Below, piece after piece: positions 30,301 through 41,194 of a DNA stretch of 64,000 nt. The notes beneath the pieces were generated by a model. It did no database searches. It worked only from the letters and a program-made list of their open reading frames with translations, and was not told the origin of the DNA. Position numbers and translations under genes: made by a program. Position 1 is the first letter of the stretch, and each line of letters begins with the position of its first letter. The DNA is from Zygaena filipendulae (taxonomy: Eukaryota; Arthropoda; Insecta; Lepidoptera; Zygaenidae). The DNA lies in NCBI GenBank assembly GCA_907165275.2, contig OU015675.1, positions 4,357,501-4,421,500 on the forward strand. Direction: 5' to 3'.

Positions 30301-31689
30301 CGGCAGCGGCCGGCGATGCGCCAAATGATGCGCTAGATGTTACCATATTGTCTTTGACGCATCACCGGCCGCTTCCGCGGCACGCTCGCTACGCTCGCGC
30401 GGCTCGTTCGTCGTGGTCATCCATCTAAACCTAACCTAAAGGGGTTAGTGTGTTAGTGTTAGGGGTGCTTCTATTTACAATTTATTTCATTAACCAAATT
30501 AATAATCACAGTTCACCTATTTTACATTAATTATTATTGGTGGGCATTACTTATAATGGCCGGGAAAAGTGATTAACCATATGCATTTACGGCTATTTAA
30601 AACTATGTACTAGAATACCGTAAGCTTACGGCTTCGTAACCGATTGCGATAAAAATGCCACTAGAATGCCACTTGCGGCACTCAAGCCACTTGAGATAAA
30701 GTGCCGGCACTCTATTCACTGCCTTTTTTTTATTCTCAGACATGGAAAATTTATTCAAAAATCAACAGTTTTCCGTCAAAACTCACTGGGGTTCTACGCC
30801 AAGGTCATTCTACGATCCAATCAAAGGTGCGTATTTTTGTTATAAACTTGTTTTTGGTCTAGAGCCAGCGCACCAACGCGACAGCTCGACGACTAGACGC
30901 GACGACAGGCTGCGGCCTACAATTTTCATATTCAAAGCTCCACTTGGCGTCAGAGTCGCAGAGTTGCAACGATAAGCTAGGGAAGTCGGAGCGCGCTCGT
31001 TACTTGTCGCTGCGTCTAGACGACAGTTGTGTGACAGCGCAGCGTCAGCTTTGCTTTGAGCGATAAAAGTGCAACTAGAAGCTCCATACTCACTCACAAG
31101 ATGAACAACACAGCCGTCTTTCTCAAATACTCTACTACGTATCGCTTCCTGCACGACGTCTGTCGCAACGACTTGTCGTCGACGCAAGCGACAGCTCCGC
31201 GTCAAGTCGCGGCTACAACACGATGAGTTGTCGCTTGCGTCGACGACAAGTCGGTGCGACAAGCCGCAACGACAAGTCGGTGCGACAAGCCACAACGACA
31301 AGTCGGTGCGACAAGCCGCAACGACAAGTCGGTGCGACAAGCCGCAACGACGAGTCGTATAGTGTGCGCAGGCACTAAATATGTGTGACAATAATACTTC
31401 TTCTATTATGTTCACAATCGTTTCATAATCAATCAAAGAGCATTGACATACGAGCTCGGCACCCACTGGTGAGATGGAATGGCAGCGGATAATGTACCTT
31501 AATATTATTATAGTTAAGATTGAAGTTTCAGTGACAACTGTTGTAGGTATAAAAACAAAGCTGCGTTACTCTTGTTCTCACATTGCTTGTTAATTTACAG
31601 GTGACAGAATAGCAGTACATCAGAAACTGTCGGTTATTGGTGAAAAGTACAAAGACGTTTTTACTATTTTACCATTGTGGCCTCACTAG
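24325..31689 (+). CDS. Malt1: MALT1-type paracaspase
   Basis: Seven exons: 24325-24449, 27185-27525, 28386-28575, 29034-29188, 29367-29507, 30740-30826 and 31601-31689. Every junction is GT-AG with matching phase, giving 375 residues. MALT1 paracaspases cleave after Arg in immune-type signalling. The caspase-like p20 part starts near residue 91 (KVAILVANQDY, LPKLVTPIKDCETLGNML). The catalytic pair is visible: His163 in YYAGHG and Cys213 in VVVLDMCR. The p10-like part follows (LTLCYSTSPTTSAYE, YLKFFCDHLYDGKPINETFD, FYDPIKG) and the protein ends soon after, at LPLWPH. The first about 85 residues could be a diverged death-fold domain, but no Ig domains are seen before the protease. The exon 1 to 2 link rests on phase only across a 2.7 kb intron. 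Confidence 0.82.
24755..25135 (+). repeat. AGAGTAGAATCCGCGA interspersed repeat, copy 2
   Basis: Same layout as 4297-4590 (CTGT run, GATAATCTCCGCATCTACT, ATAGGCTTTGTTTCAT, GGTGAAACCGCGGG), with an extra segment of about 80 bp near 25000-25090. Confidence 0.65.
25260..25585 (+). mobile_element. AGTCCGTC/GACGGACT MITE-like element, copy 3
   Basis: The core at 25294-25555 contains GGGTGGGGGCTCGTGACGTCA and the inverted TGACGTCA half. The right flank keeps the AGTCAAATAGCC words of copies 1 and 4. It is nested in the TAACAGACG element. Confidence 0.7.
25793..25980 (-). repeat. CCCGCGG-type repeat in paracaspase intron 1
   Basis: It starts ACTGTCATGCGGTTTCACCC and ends with GCGTGAAAGCGTAACAAAA and TTTATAATAGTAAGGAT, like the copy at 1953-2162. 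Confidence 0.65.
25983..26228. mobile_element. MITE with TGGACATAGATAAGC ends, copy 1
   Basis: About 34-bp inverted ends: TGGACATAGATAAGCAATAG through AACCCACA at the left, and the complement with a few changes at the right. The ATTGGAC/GTCCAAT edges are flanked by TATA on both sides, a possible 4-bp target duplication. A second copy lies in the next intron. Confidence 0.75.
27725..27961. mobile_element. MITE with TGGACATAGATAAGC ends, copy 2
   Basis: Same family and orientation as 25983-26228, with internal words TATAGCGCCATTTTGT and CTCTCAATAAATCGTT shared. It lies in paracaspase intron 2. Confidence 0.75.
30241..30438. mobile_element. GC-rich foldback MITE in paracaspase intron 5
   Basis: The outer ends AGGTTAGGTTTTTACTGGTG and the inverted ATCTAAACCTAACCT enclose long complementary arms (GCGAGCGTGACGAGCGTGCC with its partner GGCACGCTCGCTACGCTCGC). 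The loop is about 35 bp. A smaller hairpin AACGGCTGCG...CGCAGCCGTT lies just outside at 30178-30224. Confidence 0.65.
31169..31357 (+). repeat. 29-bp palindrome running into four 26-bp tandem units
   Basis: The palindrome arms are 31169-31197 and 31225-31253 (CGACTTGTCGTCGACGCAAG and its complement). The right arm passes directly into four 26-bp units starting CGACAAGTCGGTGCGACAAG at 31244, 31270, 31296 and 31322, then a partial unit. It lies in paracaspase intron 6 in a CGAC/GTCG-rich block from 30850 that may be one DNA element. Confidence 0.75.
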
Positions 31690-32317
31690 TATGATTGTGG
31701 TAAATATTGTAGGGTGTTGCGTGCCTATGTTTATAAAACTCGATCTGTGTTATGTGGGTAGGTTACACATTTTAAACACATTTCCTTTATTACCTATTTT
31801 TTTTCTTTAATATAAAATTATTTGCGATAGTGGGTTTTGACTTGTGAATCATGTTTATCAAATTATTATCTTACTTCCTTTTAATTACTCTTTCAATTAA
31901 TTCTAATGTGCTTCCTGCAGTGGGGTGAATAAAATGTCTTGATTATTTTATTTCCTTTCCACTTTCAAATTGAAAACAAGTTGCTTATTTTTTTATTGGC
32001 TAGAATTAAACCAACCTGCCCACACATTCTCATAAAATTATATTTAGTATATTATATCTTAATGCCATGGTAAGCATTTACTAATTATTATTATTCAAAT
32101 AAGGACAATTGTTTTTATAACCATAAATATAAATTATCGAAATGAATTTACGGCTGTTATTTAATATTTGATGAGATTTTTTATCATAAGGCTGTTAATA
32201 ATGTTATTAAGTGATAAATGAATGTAAATAACGATTTCATAATATAGATATGATTTTATATTTTTATATAGCACAGACATAAAGTATATAGATATGACTT
32301 GTTTGTAAGTTTGTAAT

Positions 32318-32455
32318 GCCTGCTCCACATTCACGCGAGAATCTTGCGAGAACGCGAGAAAACCACGAGAACGTGAATGTGGAGCCGATGTTCTCCGCCG
32401 CTTCTCGTGGTTTTCTCGCGTTCTCGCAAGATTCTCGCGTGAATGTGGAGCGGGC
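32318..32455. repeat. Near-perfect 54-bp inverted repeat (foldback MITE)
   Basis: Arms 32318-32371 and 32402-32455 are complementary with one mismatch. They start GCCTGCTCCACATTCACGCG and include TTCTCGTGGTTTTCTCGCG. A 30-bp loop repeats the AATGTGGAGCC words. It lies between the convergent ends of the paracaspase and MAIP1 genes. Confidence 0.8.
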
Positions 32456-32680
32456 TTAAGATAGGTGAATTTTGCACCTACACATTTAAAATGATAGTTG
32501 TGAATAGTTGTGAAAATATTATTTGAATAAATAATTTTGCATTACCTAAAGATTTAGTTTTAATTCACCAACTGCGCTATTTGTCCGTTTTGGCATTTTG
32601 TTACACCACAGAGAAAATCGGTGCTTGCGAACTGGAGATCTGTAATTAATTGGTTTGATAATGCCCACTTTCCTAATGCC

Positions 32681-32901
32681 TAACGGCCGCACTCAGGGTC
32701 GACTTTAATGATTACTTTTAAGCATAGATTTTTAAAACAAAACTGCCGCAATCAGAGACGTTCTTTAAATTAACGAGATGTAACTTAATTAGTTAAATAC
32801 CAATTAACATTAATTTATTAAACTTTTCTGATTGCGGCGGTTTTGTTTTAAAAATCTATACTTAATTAAGTAATCATTAAAACGACTAAGTGCGGCGGTA
32901 A
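32681..32901. mobile_element. Foldback MITE with ACGGCCGCACTC ends
   Basis: The left arm (TAACGGCCGCACTC, GATTTTTAAAACAAAACTGC, CGCAATCAGA) and right arm (TCTGATTGCGGCGG, TAATCATTAAAACGAC, GTGCGGCGGTA) are inverted over about 75 bp. A deleted relative lies at 53137-53240. Confidence 0.7.
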
Positions 32902-33293
32902 GACGTCCACTTGCCAATCTCAATGAGATTAGAAAACGAGATTGTCTCATTTGTACCAAGTGGTGTTTATCCAAATATTTAGCATTATATTTATACATAT
33001 GTAACATTAGAAGTTAACTTTTTTATCTCTTATATACCTACTTGATGATATTATTTATTCAATGACATAATATCTAACCTGGTTTTTAATTTAGTTTTTA
33101 GAAAGATTCTCCATTTTAAAATAAAATTACTGTTATCATCAACAAATTATTTACTTTTATTTACTCAATATCACTTTACATTATATTTTTCCTTTCCTTT
33201 TTCGAAAATCCAACTTTTTTTACTTTTTCACATGCAACTGATCAATATATATATTTTATAGTTAACAAAATTTTAAGTAGTAACGTACATACA

Positions 33294-35536
33294 TCATATT
33301 TTCTTGACAAAGGTATGGGGTTGTAAATGGTTCACAATGTTGACCAACCAGCTGTCTTCAACGCCTTTCGTGAACTCCCTTATAAATCTGTAGTTCAATA
33401 CAAAAATCTTGTCCAAATGCTCTGGATGATCACTAAAAACAGGTAATAACTCAATTAAATGGATTGTGGTGTCTATAAATGTGCATTGATTATGCCATTC
33501 ACAATTTCAAATTGGCAATAACTCCTCTTGAACCGATTTCGATAGGTCAAGTATCCGTGTACTTACTAACATAAATCTTAACCTACATTTCATAGTTAAA
33601 GTTGCAGATGATCATGTCTGTTTTTCTTTCTAGAATTTATTAAAATTTAGCTACTATATTGTTTGAATCAGAAAAAAAAACTTTCTTCGAAATCAGACCT
33701 GTCGTCATCTTACATAACTTTCAGAAGATGTAAGTTTTTGTAGCTGGCAATAGATACCATTGATTTAAAATGTTTCCTATTTCCGGCTAAAAAAGTAATT
33801 TAAAATAAGTACCTAAGTATACAGCTTTCATTTTGATTATATTTTTATTTAGTTTTGTAATAGGTAACTGTTGTTGTAAAACAGTAAAACTCACCCAATT
33901 CTCAATGGTGGTAGATTACCACTATCTTGCATCTGTTTGAATCCTTTCAAGACGTGGTAGCACATTGTTATCTCCACCCATCGCTTATCTGACTCGTCAA
34001 AAATCACTCCAACCTTGCAAACAATTAGTGATCAATCAAAATCATAACATATTTTAATAGTCTATCCATAAAACCTAGAAGCAGAAAATAATGTTTATGG
34101 ATCAATCGCTGTTGACTGCCACACCAGTCGCATTGTATTTCTAAGTGAGCTGGCACCACAGTTATGCTGATAATTCTCCACACATCAAGTTTCAAATTGT
34201 CATAATATCTTCTTAATTTTTTTCATGGTGTATTCTCATTCATCACATCAGTTTGACGCTGTAGCGTAAAAAAGATTGAAAATTATGGATTGTAGATCAA
34301 TTAAAAATTAGGCACCTATTTCCCTTTCCTTTAATTTTTCTTTACTTTTGTTTGTTGCCCTGACCTTGTACCTTGACCTGGAAATACACTCTTTCTGCGA
34401 CCTGACTGCGATTAAAAAAGTTGGGATTGTAAGTAATCAATGATGATTATAAGTGATTACACTAGCCAGTCCTAAGTAATAAAGAATTTTCGAATTTGAA
34501 TTTTGAATAGTGGAATCCAACAGGCACTGTTCAGTCGATTATGGGTAATGTGCAAATAAACAAACAAAAAGTTTTTGGGTCAAAATGAAGTGAGTGGACA
34601 CTGGGCAGCCTAGGTTTTTATGTTCTCTTTGTTTACCGAGTAAAATTATGAGATTAATAAATATTTACCTGATAGGGAAACGCATAGAATATGTCTTCTT
34701 TATCAATAGCCAACATTTGCCTTTGAGAAACTGAGAGCTTTGATACTGCAGTCTTTAGGGAATTGATGGCTTCTTTTTCCACAAGACCGTCCAACATTTT
34801 GAAATCACTCCTATGTAATGCATCTGAAACAACCTGACTGAAAATTTTAGTTATATACTGTATTTTATACTTCAGTATGATTGGACAAACTCACTAGAAG
34901 GTTGATGAAAGGAAAAAGCAAGACTTAGCACTAGATACATTATTTCAAATCCTCAAAAATAAGTCAATGTATGGACTCCACTGAGTAAAAAATATCAATT
35001 TCTATATTGTTTAAAGAATAGTTTCTGTTGAAAGCTAGTATTAAAATGTCGAAAGGTATTAACGGCGGATTAAATAAAGCTTGTAGGGTAAGTAGGTTTT
35101 TACATAGACCTACAAGTATCTGACTTTGTGTAGCAAGTTTGTGCTAACCAGCCGCCTGCTTCGTACCCAATAGTGAACTATTACGCCCAAGACAAATATA
35201 AAATTGTATGAAATATACCTCAACAGCATGTTTAGATGCTTCAATAAACTCGTTCAAACTAAATTCCGGCTCGAAATAGGGTTTAATTATGAAGTTTGCA
35301 AACATCCAATTTTTGATGAATTTCACGAACGAAGGCCAGACGATTGGGGGAAACTCCATCAGCGGAGGTAATTTATTCGCTTCCATTTGGTTACAGTAAC
35401 TCTTGCATTGTATTACAGAAGCAACTCTTGGATATAAAGGAGCTATGGAAGATTGTTTATACGCACTTTTATACGCAAATTTATCACATATCCGTATAGT
35501 TTGCCTATTTAATACTTGCCTTACAGCTAAATTCAT
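33294..35536 (-). CDS. Maip1: MAIP1, m-AAA protease-interacting protein
   Basis: Four exons on the minus strand: 35536-35219, 34833-34669, 34013-33895 and 33432-33294, phase-compatible, 246 residues. MAIP1 (C2orf47 family) works in the mitochondrial matrix with the m-AAA protease in maturation of the calcium-uniporter regulator EMRE. The N-terminal 50 residues are Arg/Lys/Ser-rich with almost no acidic residues, a plausible targeting sequence. The family core is clear: FIIKPYFEPEFSLNEFIE at about 81-98, LDGLVEKEAINSLK at about 118-131, VGVIFDESDKRWVEITMCYH, and FIREFTKGVEDSWLVNIVNH near the C-terminus. Exon 2 needs the second of two nearby AGs, because the first puts a stop in frame. It is convergent with the paracaspase gene. 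Confidence 0.88.
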
Positions 35537-35689
35537 ATTTCTTTGATAATATGAGCTTTTTAAAACACTACCTATTTCCAGAAATAAAAAACATTAATTT
35601 TTATTTTGTAACCTCTCTACTTTTTTTTTAACTTCTTGGTACCACGTAGTGATTACCTTCTCTCTGCTTGGTATCTACCTACTTTTTTT

Positions 35690-36240
35690 TGGTGAAGTTT
35701 ACCCCTTTCGGGGAAGGCAGAAGGAAACTTAGCCCATATAGCCAATTCAGTAGTATGTTTCTTCTTCTGAAGTTATTTACATCGAAATGCATTGGTGAGA
35801 TGCATTTCGATGCTTTACCGGAACTTTTGGCAGCAAATCTTCACAGTTGAACCTTAATAGGACTCTTTGTGGGAAGTTGTATAATAAAACGAAAACCTCC
35901 TGACGAACTCCCTATTTCATCTTATTTCACTGTTTCCGCACACTGTTCATCACTAATGGATCACTATTAAGCTAAATCCACCATATTCACACAATATTAA
36001 TCACGATGAACTAATCTGCAAAACAAAGAAATAAAACTGACGTCCACTCTGCTAAAAATCATAAAGCATCGAAATGCATCTCACCAATATATTTCGATGC
36101 TTTACCGGAACTTTTGGCAGCAACTGTTCACAATGGGAAGTTGTATAGTAATACGACAACCACCCGATGAACGCTTCATTCCATCAATGGATCACTATTA
36201 TGCAAAATCCACCATATTCACCCAATATTAATAATATGCT
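35690..36240. repeat. Mosaic of CATCGAAATGCAT and GAAGTTGTATA repeats
   Basis: At 35690-35812 is an inverted copy of 4592-4725. At 35875-36055 is a copy of the 23860-24050 repeat. At 36066-36100 the CATCGAAATGCAT hairpin recurs. A short copy of the second repeat lies at 36129-36240. The words TTTACCGGAACTTTTGGCAG occur twice, so the block looks internally duplicated. Confidence 0.65.
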
Positions 36241-36466
36241 CTGTGTTATGTGCGCTGCACCGATAAATCGATACCTACGTGTGTTGAGAGTTGTTGAGAA
36301 AAATTGTATCCAAATCGAACGAAACTGTACTTTTTTCTCATACACACGTTTCGATTTACCGGTGCACGATCCGATTTCTCGTAGCGTGTATGCCGGCCAT
36401 AAGATTTCGTGTAGTGGAAGATCTATCTATGGTAGGTATCTACTAATAATAAGTAAATAAGACTTA

Positions 36467-36776
36467 TTGAGAACCACCCCATGCTGGTTGTTTCCGGACG
36501 AAATCACCTTGTTCGACAGTTCGCTCAAACTTCTCTTGGAGGATGTTTTGAATATTCGGCTGGATGAGGACCAATGGCTCCAGGCCACTCTTCCGATACG
36601 ATTCGGCGGAAAAATTTGTATCGGAAATCGGCCGGCGCCTGAAGGAAAAGGGGGGTGACCACCGCTCCAGGTCATACCTGGTGCAAAGGCTGTCCATAGC
36701 CATTCAGCGAGGTAATGCCGCGAGCATCATGGGCACCTTTGCGCCGGGGATGACAAGGGGCGGACTGTTTGAATAG
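36467..36776 (+). pseudogene. Remnant of a retroelement polyprotein C-terminus
   Basis: Two plus-strand frames overlap. The first reads [20 protein letters not shown] and [12 protein letters not shown]; the second picks up [11 protein letters not shown] and [17 protein letters not shown] before a stop at 36774. I know this C-terminal pattern from insect reverse-transcriptase elements but cannot name the clade. A frameshift near 36605 and the missing upstream part make it a dead fragment. The gypsy element is inserted 45 bp past its stop. Confidence 0.55.
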
Positions 36777-36820
36777 GGTTAGATTTAGGACGAGGATTTT
36801 TTCCGATAATGTTAAGATTT

Positions 36821-37102
36821 TTGGGAGTTGTTGAGTGGGTTCATACCAAATCAAAGTCTTACCGATCGATATGTCACACGTATAATCAGTAATCAGTATA
36901 TCAGTCTCATACTTAACTCCAGTTATAAAATAGGTACAACTTAATAATTAATGCGATCGGGTGATTGAGAACACCAATTAACTAGACATAACTTATGAAG
37001 TCCTTTCGATAGTGTTACACAGAAATTAGCTAGAGATCTGTCACCCGGCTCTCTGATCGCGGGCCGTAGTGTTGCCCACCGAGAGCTTGGCAATTCGCCA
37101 CA
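36821..37102 (-). repeat. 3' LTR of the gypsy element
   Basis: On the minus strand it begins TGTGGCGAATTGCCAAGC and ends CAACTCCCAA. The G-rich polypurine tract GTAGGGGGGTGG lies just inside at 37103-37114. Confidence 0.9.
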
Positions 37103-37171
37103 CCACCCCCCTACGGAGAAAATGAACCGCAGGTGAAAGAGAAAGAAAAAGAAATAAAAATAAAAGGGCAA

Positions 37172-40100
37172 TTATAAGTCAAAGATTTGTTTAAATCTAA
37201 CTCTGCGTCCCGATCTGGTCACCGGTGGCGCGGCTGGCGCGGCTGGCGCAAGTGAGGCGGGAGGCGTGTGTTTAGCTGGAGTAGGAGCCAGTGGGACCGT
37301 GGGCGTCGTCCCTGACTCGGGGCTCCTCGCTGGTTTCGGAGGAGCGGCTGTTCTGGAAGGAACTGCAGAGAAGGGTGTCAGCGGATATTCCAGGTAAGCA
37401 GGTTTCACCCTATCTAGGCTGACTTCAACCTCCTTACCTTTGATGTCTAAACGGATCGTCTTGTCTCTCCGAGAGATCACTCGATATGGACCTGTGTAGG
37501 GAGTCGAAAGTGCGCGACGGACGGAGTCATCGCGAAGAAAAACATGCGTTGCGATGGGGAGTTCCTTGTAGATGAAAGTAGGCGTACCAGCGTTACCGAT
37601 GTGTCGCGAAGCCGGGACTGGTCGCACGTCAGACATGCGCTGGCGTAGCTGAGTGACTAAATCAGACGGGTCGTCAGTCTGGCTGGAAGCTTCTGGAACA
37701 AGGAATTCACCGGGGAGGCGAAGGGGCTCACCGTAAAGTATTTCAGCGCAAGACGCTCTTAGGTCTTCCTTGACCGCCGAGCGCATGCCGAGGAGTACTA
37801 TGGGTAGAGCCTGCATCCACGAAGATTCATGGCACATTATGGCTGCCTTCAGTTGACGATGCAGTCGCTCTACCATTCCGTTCGCGCATGGGTGGTAGCT
37901 GGTTGTGCGCGTCTTTTTAGTACCACATAGTTTTGTGAGGCGGCTAAAGAGGTCGGACTCAAATTGCCTGCCCTGGTCGGTTGTGACAAGCAGGGGGACA
38001 CCGAAGCGGGAAATCCAACCGGACACAAATGTGGTTGCAACTTCCAGCGCTGTAATGGTTCTTAAAGGCCACACCTCTGGCCATCGACTGAAACGATCGA
38101 TTGCCGTTAAGCAGTAGGTGTATCCTTCGATGGTGGGAGGTAGGGGGCCTATGATGTCCAAATGGACGTGGCGGAATCTGGCCGTTGGGGTGTTGAAACT
38201 ACCTAAAGGCGTTTTTACGTGCCTCGACACCTTCGACCTTTGGCAGGGAATGCAATTGCGTGCCCAGGCATGTATGTCTTTGTTCATAGACGGCCACACA
38301 TAGCGGTCAGCCACCAAGCGTGCGGTTGCCCGCGCGCCAGGGTGACTGAGTCCATGTAATTGTTCAAAAACGCTTCTGCGGAAGCTGGGTGGCAGAAATG
38401 GCCGTTGTTTGCCGGTAGACGTGTCGCATACAACAGTAAATTCAGTACCTGGAACAGGTATGCTCTCCAGCTTCAGGGAAGAACCACCGTTCTTAATGAG
38501 CTCCTGGATGTACTCGTCCGCCTGCTGGGCTGCTGCTAGCTCTCTGAGGTCGCCAGTTAAAAATGAGACGGCATCGACACGAGACAAGGCGTCGGCGACC
38601 ACGTTGTCGGTACCTCTTACGTACACAACGTCAGTCGTGAACTGTGAAATAAACGAGAGTTGATTTAGCTGAGCAGGAGGAAGTTTCTCACGCCGCTGGG
38701 AGAATGCGTAAACGAGGGGCTTATGGTCCGTGTAAATAGTCGCGTGTTGCACTTCTAGTATGTGTCGGAAATGCTGTACAGCCTCGTATACTCCCAATAG
38801 TTCCCTGTAGTAGGCAGGCCAGGTGCTCTGGCGAGGTGTTAGCTTCTTGCTGAAAAAGGCTAGGGGCTCCCACTGATCGTTCACCATCTGCTGAAGGGCC
38901 GCTCCAACGTGCGTGCTGGAAGCGTCTGTGAATAGACCGAGTTTAGCTGTACTGTCGGGATGAGCCAAAGTTGTTACAACCGACAAACTTTTCTTGCAGG
39001 CCTCGAACTTCTCCAAGAGTTCGGGGGTCCAAAGAAATGGCTTGGATCCCTTGCCATTCATTTTCGTCAGGGCGTCCACAAGTGCAGCTTGGTGAGATGC
39101 CGCTGCAGGTAAGAAACGGCGGTAATAATTAATCATTCCGAGAAATCTACGCATGGCTTGGACTGTTTTCGGCGCAGGGAATTCGAGGAGGGCCTTAATG
39201 CGGTCCTCAGGCGGTCGCGTGCCATGAGCATTGATGCGATAACCCAGAAAAGTTACTTCCTGTGCTCCGAAAACACATTTAGATGGATTGATCACCATGC
39301 CAAACTCTCGCAGTTTCTCGAAGAGGATTCTCAGGTGCTCCTCATGCTCGGAGGGGGAGCGAGAAAACACTAAAATGTCATCAACATAGGGATAACAAAA
39401 GTCCAGACCACGCACCATACCATCAACAAATCGTTGGAAGGTTTGGCCCGCGTTCCGTAACCCAAACGACATATAAGGGAATTCAAAGAGCCCAAACGGT
39501 GTTATGATGGCAGTTTTGCAAATATCGTCTGCGTGCACGGGAATCTGTTGGTAAGCTTTTACAAGGTCAACCGTAGAGAAAACAGACGAGCCAGCCAAGT
39601 TTTGATTGAAATCCCCTATATGTCTAACGGGATAGCGGTCCGGGACCGTGCGTGCGTTTAAGGCGCGGTAGTCACCACATGGACGCCAAGAAGCATCCTT
39701 CTTGGGAGTCATATGCAGCGGTGACGACCACGGGCTTTTAGATGGTCGTGCAGTACCTGACGACATCATTTCGGCGAATTCCTTTTGGGCGGCTTTCAGT
39801 TTCTGAGGTGCGAGGCGGCGAGGGCGGGCAGCGACAGGGGGGCCATCAGTCGTGATGATCCGGTGTACGGTGTTATGCTTCACCTCTCGTGGCACTCCAG
39901 GCGGCCGAGTGATATCTGGGAAGTCTGCCAAGATTTTTAGGTAAGTTGGGTCGTAACCCGTGTCCATCACTGCTCTGACGCTGGTTTGATCAACTATGGC
40001 AACATTGCCATGGCTTGATAGACCTGTTTTAGCGTCGACAAGGCGTCTATTGGTGCAGTCAGGGAGCAGGTGATAGTGTGACAAGAAATCAGACCCGATT

Positions 40101-40420
40101 ATTGCGACGCCGACATCGGCGATGACGAATGACCACTTAAAGTCGCGGCGCAGTCCCAGATTTAACGTCAAGGTTAAAAGGCCATACGTTTTTATTGTGC
40201 TCCCATTGGCAGCCCTGAGGTCGTAGTCTGCAACATCAAGTTTGCCTCGGATGGCAGATTTTGGGTAGCAACAGATGTCAGATCCGGTATCGATTAGGAA
40301 TCGACGCTTACTGTTAACGTCAGTAACAAATAAACGGCGACTTACCGGGTTCTGTAGGGGACAGTCAGCAGTCGCCATCACTGACTGTCTTGCGAGTTTT
40401 CCGCTGGCTTCCAGCTGCAA
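37172..40420 (-). CDS. Gypsy pol polyprotein (protease, RT, RNase H, integrase)
   Basis: Open for 1082 residues without a stop. Aspartic protease active site DTG at residues 44-46. Reverse transcriptase follows with YVDD near residue 344. RNase H has [12 protein letters not shown]. Integrase has an HHCC zinc region ([15 protein letters not shown], then CIPCQRSK) and a DDE core ([32 protein letters not shown]), then a chromodomain-free Pro-rich C-terminus. It overlaps gag by 43 bp in another frame, as expected for expression by ribosomal frameshifting. All key residues look intact. Confidence 0.93.
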   Translation of the reverse strand: MQLEASGKLARQSVMATADCPLQNPVSRRLFVTDVNSKRRFLIDTGSDICCYPKSAIRGKLDVADYDLRAANGSTIKTYGLLTLTLNLGLRRDFKWSFVIADVGVAIIGSDFLSHYHLLPDCTNRRLVDAKTGLSSHGNVAIVDQTSVRAVMDTGYDPTYLKILADFPDITRPPGVPREVKHNTVHRIITTDGPPVAARPRRLAPQKLKAAQKEFAEMMSSGTARPSKSPWSSPLHMTPKKDASWRPCGDYRALNARTVPDRYPVRHIGDFNQNLAGSSVFSTVDLVKAYQQIPVHADDICKTAIITPFGLFEFPYMSFGLRNAGQTFQRFVDGMVRGLDFCYPYVDDILVFSRSPSEHEEHLRILFEKLREFGMVINPSKCVFGAQEVTFLGYRINAHGTRPPEDRIKALLEFPAPKTVQAMRRFLGMINYYRRFLPAAASHQAALVDALTKMNGKGSKPFLWTPELLEKFEACKKSLSVVTTLAHPDSTAKLGLFTDASSTHVGAALQQMVNDQWEPLAFFSKKLTPRQSTWPAYYRELLGVYEAVQHFRHILEVQHATIYTDHKPLVYAFSQRREKLPPAQLNQLSFISQFTTDVVYVRGTDNVVADALSRVDAVSFLTGDLRELAAAQQADEYIQELIKNGGSSLKLESIPVPGTEFTVVCDTSTGKQRPFLPPSFRRSVFEQLHGLSHPGARATARLVADRYVWPSMNKDIHAWARNCIPCQRSKVSRHVKTPLGSFNTPTARFRHVHLDIIGPLPPTIEGYTYCLTAIDRFSRWPEVWPLRTITALEVATTFVSGWISRFGVPLLVTTDQGRQFESDLFSRLTKLCGTKKTRTTSYHPCANGMVERLHRQLKAAIMCHESSWMQALPIVLLGMRSAVKEDLRASCAEILYGEPLRLPGEFLVPEASSQTDDPSDLVTQLRQRMSDVRPVPASRHIGNAGTPTFIYKELPIATHVFLRDDSVRRALSTPYTGPYRVISRRDKTIRLDIKGKEVEVSLDRVKPAYLEYPLTPFSAVPSRTAAPPKPARSPESGTTPTVPLAPTPAKHTPPASLAPAAPAAPPVTRSGRRVRFKQIFDL

Positions 40421-41189
40421 GGTTTTGTGCAGCGGTTAGCCTTTGATTTGAATCTGCTATGGTACCAGCAGAGGTTTGAAGTTTGACGGTCTCTAGATTT
40501 GGATCGCGACCGAGAGTTGCTTCTATTGCTGCGGTGTGGACCGCGGCCGCTGCTCATTGCTGCCACTTGTTCCGCCAGTTGATCTAATCTGCGACTGATG
40601 GCCTGCAGGGGGTCATCTGGAACAGATGTGCTAGCAGCAAGAACAGAATGGGTAGATGGTGATACCTCCACAATGCGGTCTGCTAACTCGGCAACCTTTG
40701 TTAATGACAGGTCAGCCTGGGCAGCAAGGATGACTTGAACCTGCTGAGGAAGACGCCTCAGCCAGAGTTGACGGAGGATGGACTCATCTTGAAGACTGGA
40801 ACCAGCAAGCGAGCGGAGGTGGCGCAAGAACTGCGATGGTTTACGCTCGCCCAGCTCTACATCACCCAACAGCTGATTAACACGCTTTTCTTCTGAAACA
40901 GACAATCTACGGACAAGTTCGGATTTCAGGAAATTATATTTATTGTCTTTTGGAGGGTCGAAAAGGATGTCCTCGATGTCGGCTGCTACCCGTTCAGGAA
41001 GGGCGGTTAACACGTGGCAGTATTTAGTGTTGTCAGTTTTGATACCTGAAATTTCAAAATTTGCCTCCGCTTGCGCAAACCAAGCCACCACGCGACCAGG
41101 CCAGAAAGGTGGAAGCTTTAATGCAATTGCGAAACCTGAGGGCTCCGATCCTCAGTAGGGGTTGGTGTTTTACTATCGCTATCAGGCAT
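40378..41189 (-). pseudogene. Gypsy gag with an early frame break
   Basis: From the likely start codon at 41189 the frame stops after 23 codons at 41118-41120. A different frame is open from about 41158 down to 40378 and encodes a typical gag: a capsid-like helical region (VAWFAQAEANFEISG, LRSLAGSSLQDESILRQLWL), an Arg/Ser-rich linker and a Cys/His knuckle-like end (CWYHSRF...RC...C). The pattern fits a one-base deletion near 41130, which would disable this copy unless it is an assembly error. Confidence 0.8.
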
Positions 41190-41194
41190 GTTAA

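Noticed and set aside
31243..31357. CRISPR-like array of four 26-bp repeats
   Set aside because: Units are contiguous with no spacers, and the locus is eukaryotic.
30840..31466. 208-codon minus-strand frame
   Set aside because: It runs through the CGAC/GTCG-rich repeat block of a paracaspase intron; the Cys/Arg/Leu-rich translation comes from the 26-bp tandem repeat.
36427..36703. Minus-strand frames of 79-82 codons
   Set aside because: Shadows of the plus-strand retroelement remnant, whose translation matches a known C-terminal pattern.
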